Shown one piece after another: positions 62,101 to 64,000 of a DNA stretch of 64,000 bases (within the stretch, counting starts at the first letter, position 1; the number at the start of each line of letters is the position of its first letter). Under the pieces are notes generated by a model, which was not told the DNA's origin, ran no database searches, and worked only from the letters and a program-made list of their open reading frames with translations. This DNA is from Haemonchus contortus (Eukaryota; Nematoda; Chromadorea; Rhabditida; Trichostrongylidae): NCBI GenBank assembly GCA_000469685.2, contig LS997563.1:21398687-21462686 (forward strand), written 5' to 3'. Both the position numbers and the translations under genes were made by a program.

Positions 62101-63531
62101 TTTTCTGTAAGTGTGTGTATGTACCATGGAATTCGATGCTCCTTGAAGAATCATTTGAAGGGGCCACAGGGGTTTGAGAGGTACAGATAGACCATGGATA
62201 GTGCATACGGAGGCCACACTAATCAGTAAGCGGAGTCTTCCTCCAGGCTGAGAGGTATCGTAGCTGAAGAGTAAGATCCATCACAACCCATTGGAAAGAA
62301 GTGTAGCAGATGAATAAGCGAGTCAACAGGACTCCTTCGGAGTGGAGAAATGGGTGGATGCAAAATTCAACAGATGCCTATTTCCAGATGCACCTCCAAT
62401 TTGGGCGGTGCGCCTGCCGGAGATTTCCAGTTTGGTCGTGAGATCCTTAGTATGATGGATTAAGATGATCTCCATCCAGTGCGAGATGAGCCATCTATCT
62501 TATGGTTCATGAAGTCTTGGGGCTTGCTAGAGACCGGGAGATGCTTTGAGTCAGAAGAATGACTGCGATGTGTAAGTTCGCCTAATAAGACAAAGTTCAT
62601 CAGCTCCAAGGAGTGCACGGAGTGAATTGTAGACGGCCTTGGGGAATCCATCAGAGGGCAGAGGACTTACAGTGCTGAGGATGTGGCCTAGCTACTCAGG
62701 ATCAAGCTAAGGATACCGTTGGGCTGCAATAAGTGCTGGCCAATAAACAGGAATAAGACTGGAATCACAATAACTCAACTGAAATAAGGAGACTGATATG
62801 AACCCGTGGTCGTACGCGACTGGAGAAAGTCGGAAATGAGGACTTTGAACGGTCTTGCAGTCTCTGTTCTAATGATTTGAAGGGGCGGCATTTCGATGGT
62901 CCCGACATGTAAGAGACCACAGGACTATTCAAGAGAAGAAGCTACGGGGTTCGAAGCTCATTTGAAGAGACCATGAAGACATCGATGGAAGAGATGGCGG
63001 GAGGTGATCAAGAAGATCCCGCGGATGCCAAGGTAAAGGAAAAATGCTGCAGAGGGAACGAGGTGAGAGGTTGCCCTGATATGGGGAAAGCTGCACGACT
63101 GACAGCTGCCTTGAAATGAATAATTTTCGCCCGATTGAAAGTCTCGTTCGATAGAAGGACATGCAGTTATTCTGAAAAAGTTTGAATCATTGGTTTTTAA
63201 TCTATCTGATAGATACCTCTCAACTTTTCTCCTGAATACTCAGACCTATGTATGTATTACTGACCTTTAGAACGTCCTATTTGCTGACCTAACCATTAGA
63301 ATAAATGATGTGAAGACCAGAAGATAAGCAAATGAAAAAATCGATGAAGCCTTGAAAAACATTGATTTTGAAAATGTCAGACACAAACCTACTTTATCGA
63401 AGCGTTCGTTCTGCTGAGAATGTCGTCCACTTCGGTATCATTTCGCAACTTCTCCGCCAGTGCGGTCAGATTCACTCCGGCAGCCTCCAAAGCCGTCATG
63501 TTCAAACCGATCGGACCCTCAATTTCAATGC
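44112..63531 (-). CDS. Cys-loop ligand-gated ion channel subunit (GlyR/GluCl-like clade)
   Basis: Nine exons join in phase: 63393-63531, 61239-61317, 60982-61050, 60498-60718, 59304-59386, 58982-59122, 51392-51495, 50721-50846 and 50571-50669. A TM4 exon is at 44112-44232 and a cytoplasmic-loop piece starts at 44748; their joins are unresolved. The signal-peptide exon is not found. Visible features: N-glycosylation sites in the first exon, MDYDMDIYLMMAWRD, loop A WRPDPFF, the Cys loop CNLILCKYPHDKQTC (C-x13-C), a second pair VCKKTRKSGAFSC (C-x10-C, as in glycine, GluCl and amine-gated receptors), then FHIAQTYIPTSLALMFSW (TM1), TM2 GRIGVAITVLLTLST, TM3 ITGFVFFTLLQTLFVIGF, TM4 FYPLSFLLFLIMYYFVF. 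Before TM2 the sequence is FMEGR where anion channels have PAR. It is a plasma-membrane neurotransmitter receptor; the ligand is unknown. Confidence 0.92.
45180..47330 (+). pseudogene. RTE-type LINE relic
   Basis: Pieces of a non-LTR retrotransposon polyprotein appear in order, broken by many stops: an endonuclease start (MSKTEMATCTFNERRLASEE), FIGDLNAKV, an RT entry (APGPDRIKPEHLKN near 46360), WKASKTALLYKKEGPRDF (46470), ICLLYIICEL, a decayed catalytic region (NVVLISRGIDQADRMPAQFD near 46950, where the active F-A-D-D should precede) and YLNREVKIMNN with SRRKRTACGASK (47130-47200). This order is that of RTE elements common in hookworm genomes. It lies in the large intron before the last channel exons, in antisense. 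It is dead. Confidence 0.8.
47331..48204. other. Intron of the channel gene, nothing recognised
   Basis: Short open stretches only; none shows a receptor or transposon motif in a supported frame. Confidence 0.35.
48209..48859. mobile_element. TTAA-flanked MITE, AGGCACAG ends, copy 2
   Basis: The ends are AGGCACATTCC and CATGAACTGTGCCT. TTAA lies outside both (48205-48208 and 48860-48863). The right end matches that of the copy at 30741-31257 (CAAAATTGTC then AACTGTGC). The interior differs in length and shows no transposase. Confidence 0.6.
48960..49095. repeat. AT-rich palindromic repeat
   Basis: AAAAAGTAAAGTT and AACTTTACTTTTT form a tight hairpin. Outer arms with TTATTTAAC, TTCAT and ATAAATAAATAA are partly mirrored. 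It could be a small MITE. Confidence 0.4.
49205..49290 (-). repeat. tRNA-derived SINE scrap
   Basis: ACCAGCCGATGTACAA followed by CAATGCTTTTATTCTT matches the body of the SINE family (35140-35165). No head is present. Confidence 0.45.
51505..52528 (-). repeat. Direct repeat of host intron plus exon tail, copy 1
   Basis: This block starts GAAACTTCGCGGAATTAGG, ten bases upstream (in transcription terms) of the TM1 exon, and ends CTTTCTTGTCTTCTTGCAA. It matches 57991-59004 over its whole length at roughly nine in ten positions by eye. The last 23 bases (52506-52528) are a duplicate of the 3' end of channel exon 58982-59122, including its GT donor. Confidence 0.9.
52529..54130 (-). pseudogene. 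PLE endonuclease-linker-RT N-terminal part (endonuclease first)
   Basis: On the minus strand from 54130: GCKCKKICKVCSITDANN (Cys-rich), ATGLKINTYKDSNTCC, NVIYCITCKRCGLQYVEE (GIY-YIG core), FLQHRHNIKGYGNITDV-like, ARPYFALKIAKKDITEAK, then a linker (NPFNRIFNQKIISQIINYDE, IVPIRIIYRYGCPVSS near 53300), LLEKGTKYRIDHGLSRLEVE and FLLCPLDKASNNYWIICM near 52850, KHKMLCIRNKLKISDKA, and IPIIYALPKFHKNPIKL at 52535-52590, the conserved RT entry. The frame is broken by stops, yet order and spacing are clear: endonuclease precedes RT. This is the permuted layout described for Naiad/Chlamys-type PLEs. The sequence stops abruptly in the RT at 52529, where host intron resumes. Confidence 0.75.
54155..54480 (+). 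repeat. Structured short retroposon-like repeat with (AAAT)n tail, copy 2
   Basis: It starts near CATCTAAGC and has a small hairpin (GACAG/CTGTC). An 11-bp stem (54263-54273 with 54325-54335, one G-U pair) encloses a loop beginning GAGGCGCCAA with GACCCCC and TTATAAACCCC. An AAATAAATAAA tail follows from 54420. The loop matches copy 1 (16075-16355); most stem positions differ but pairing is kept. Confidence 0.5.
54481..56690. other. AT-rich interior of the PLE insertion
   Basis: No coding block is recognised. It may be the long terminal or untranslated region of the element. Confidence 0.4.
56690..56880 (-). repeat. Short dispersed-tandem GCCTGTGGGCG repeats
   Basis: CGCCTGTGGGCG occurs exactly at about 56700, 56725 and 56759 and in decayed form about three more times to 56870, spaced 25-40 bases. 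Each copy can pair CGCC with GGCG. Confidence 0.7.
57128..57181 (-). ncRNA. Hammerhead-like motif upstream of the PLE endonuclease
   Basis: On the minus strand: CTGAAGA (57173-57179), stem II GCCTC/GAGGC with a long loop, then GAAAC. It is related to the motif at 18072-18132, which also lies upstream of an endonuclease of the same PLE family. Stems I and III are not convincing. Confidence 0.4.
57515..57990 (-). pseudogene. PLE RT C-terminal part at the other end of the insertion
   Basis: Minus-strand pieces NYLDINITIRDNRIITSLYN with KTD, then RFPHEDSNISNNN, then MIVTLNPNGYSKEFIAINIV correspond to NYLDLNIII, LYNKNDDFSF, RFPQCDTNI and LLKTGYKEEFVITSII of PLE copy A. This is the region after the catalytic YMDD. 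It begins at 57990, directly against the host duplication. Confidence 0.65.
57991..59004 (-). repeat. Direct repeat of host intron plus exon tail, copy 2 (original position)
   Basis: It matches 51505-52528. Here the exon end (58982-59004) is continuous with the full channel exon, so this copy is the ancestral junction on the exon side. Confidence 0.9.
61320..63390. other. Channel-gene intron, nothing firmly recognised
   Basis: The stretch 62200-63150 has the GA-rich, stop-riddled look of an old LINE, but I could not place any domain with confidence. A plus-strand open stretch at 61671-61892 has no motif. Confidence 0.3.
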
Positions 63532-64000
63532 CTGCAAGAAAACAAACGAATAAGCAAAGGGGTTTGACCTATTATTATAGTTCTGAGCCTTATTATGAAA
63601 TCAAGACCCTTGAACTTTTTAGTATGCCAATACCCTACAAATACATTAGGATCCGAGTCTATCAGAGCACGACGTAGTCTCGATCACTTGGTGGTGCTGG
63701 CATGTGTAAGCGGGACATGATGATCCTCAGAAGGTATTTCCAAGGTCGACTTCCTCGTGCCATCATATTTGAGTATTTCGAGCATCCGCCATTTCGATCT
63801 CACTAGAATGTTTCAAAAACATGGTTATTGGAGAATTTCATTTCACGGGAAGATCGCTGGAACTCTGGTTATGGGTCCTTTTGAATCGGCTGATCGTTGC
63901 CTTATCCACTCAAAGATACAAAGTTGGCCATAAGAAAGGGCAGAGCAGATTGCGAGATTCGATATAGGCAAGATCAGATGTGCTTCTGAAGCTGCTTTTT

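Overview
The window reads as a chromosomal segment of a rhabditid/strongylid nematode, most likely hookworm-like. It holds two cuticle collagen genes of the nematode type (N-terminal membrane anchor, RXXR cleavage site, interrupted Gly-X-Y blocks), short GT-AG exons separated by transposon-filled introns, and transposon families typical of nematodes. I assembled the host genes by hand from splice sites and reading-frame phase. Nothing was run, so exon joins are predictions.

Layout. 1-1.6 kb: right part of a large foldback repeat. 2.2-9.3 kb (+): the 3' part of a golgin-84-like gene, ten exons in consistent phase ending in a C-terminal membrane anchor, with introns holding a SINE, a mariner relic and a second foldback element. 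10.6-14.2 kb (-): a LINE endonuclease scrap, then the 3' end of a Ty3/gypsy element (integrase, a decayed extra ORF, a probable LTR). 14.2-28.3 kb: a nest of Penelope-like elements (PLEs), tandem AT-rich repeats, a DD37D mariner (maT-like) inserted in a PLE, and two copies of a long diverged repeat flanking that nest. 28.4-43.3 kb: two collagen genes (+) with a small unidentified multi-exon gene between them, plus SINEs and TTAA-flanked MITEs. 44.1-63.5 kb (-): one large Cys-loop ligand-gated ion channel gene whose introns hold an RTE LINE relic, a MITE and a 5.5 kb rearranged PLE flanked by ~1 kb direct repeats.

The most unusual signals are: (1) the PLE in the channel gene, with its GIY-YIG endonuclease before the reverse transcriptase, its RT split between the two ends of the insertion, and duplicated host intron plus exon tail on either side; (2) a ~0.2-0.3 kb repeat with an (AAAT)n tail, in two copies, whose 11-bp stem differs at most positions yet stays paired around a conserved loop; (3) hammerhead-like cores associated with PLEs; (4) a tRNA-derived SINE family with one copy flanked by a perfect 11-bp target duplication; (5) a channel pore entry reading E-G-R instead of the anion-channel P-A-R.

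The host genes look functionally unrelated (Golgi tether, cuticle, neuronal or muscle receptor). What links the region is heavy, layered invasion of introns by mobile elements.
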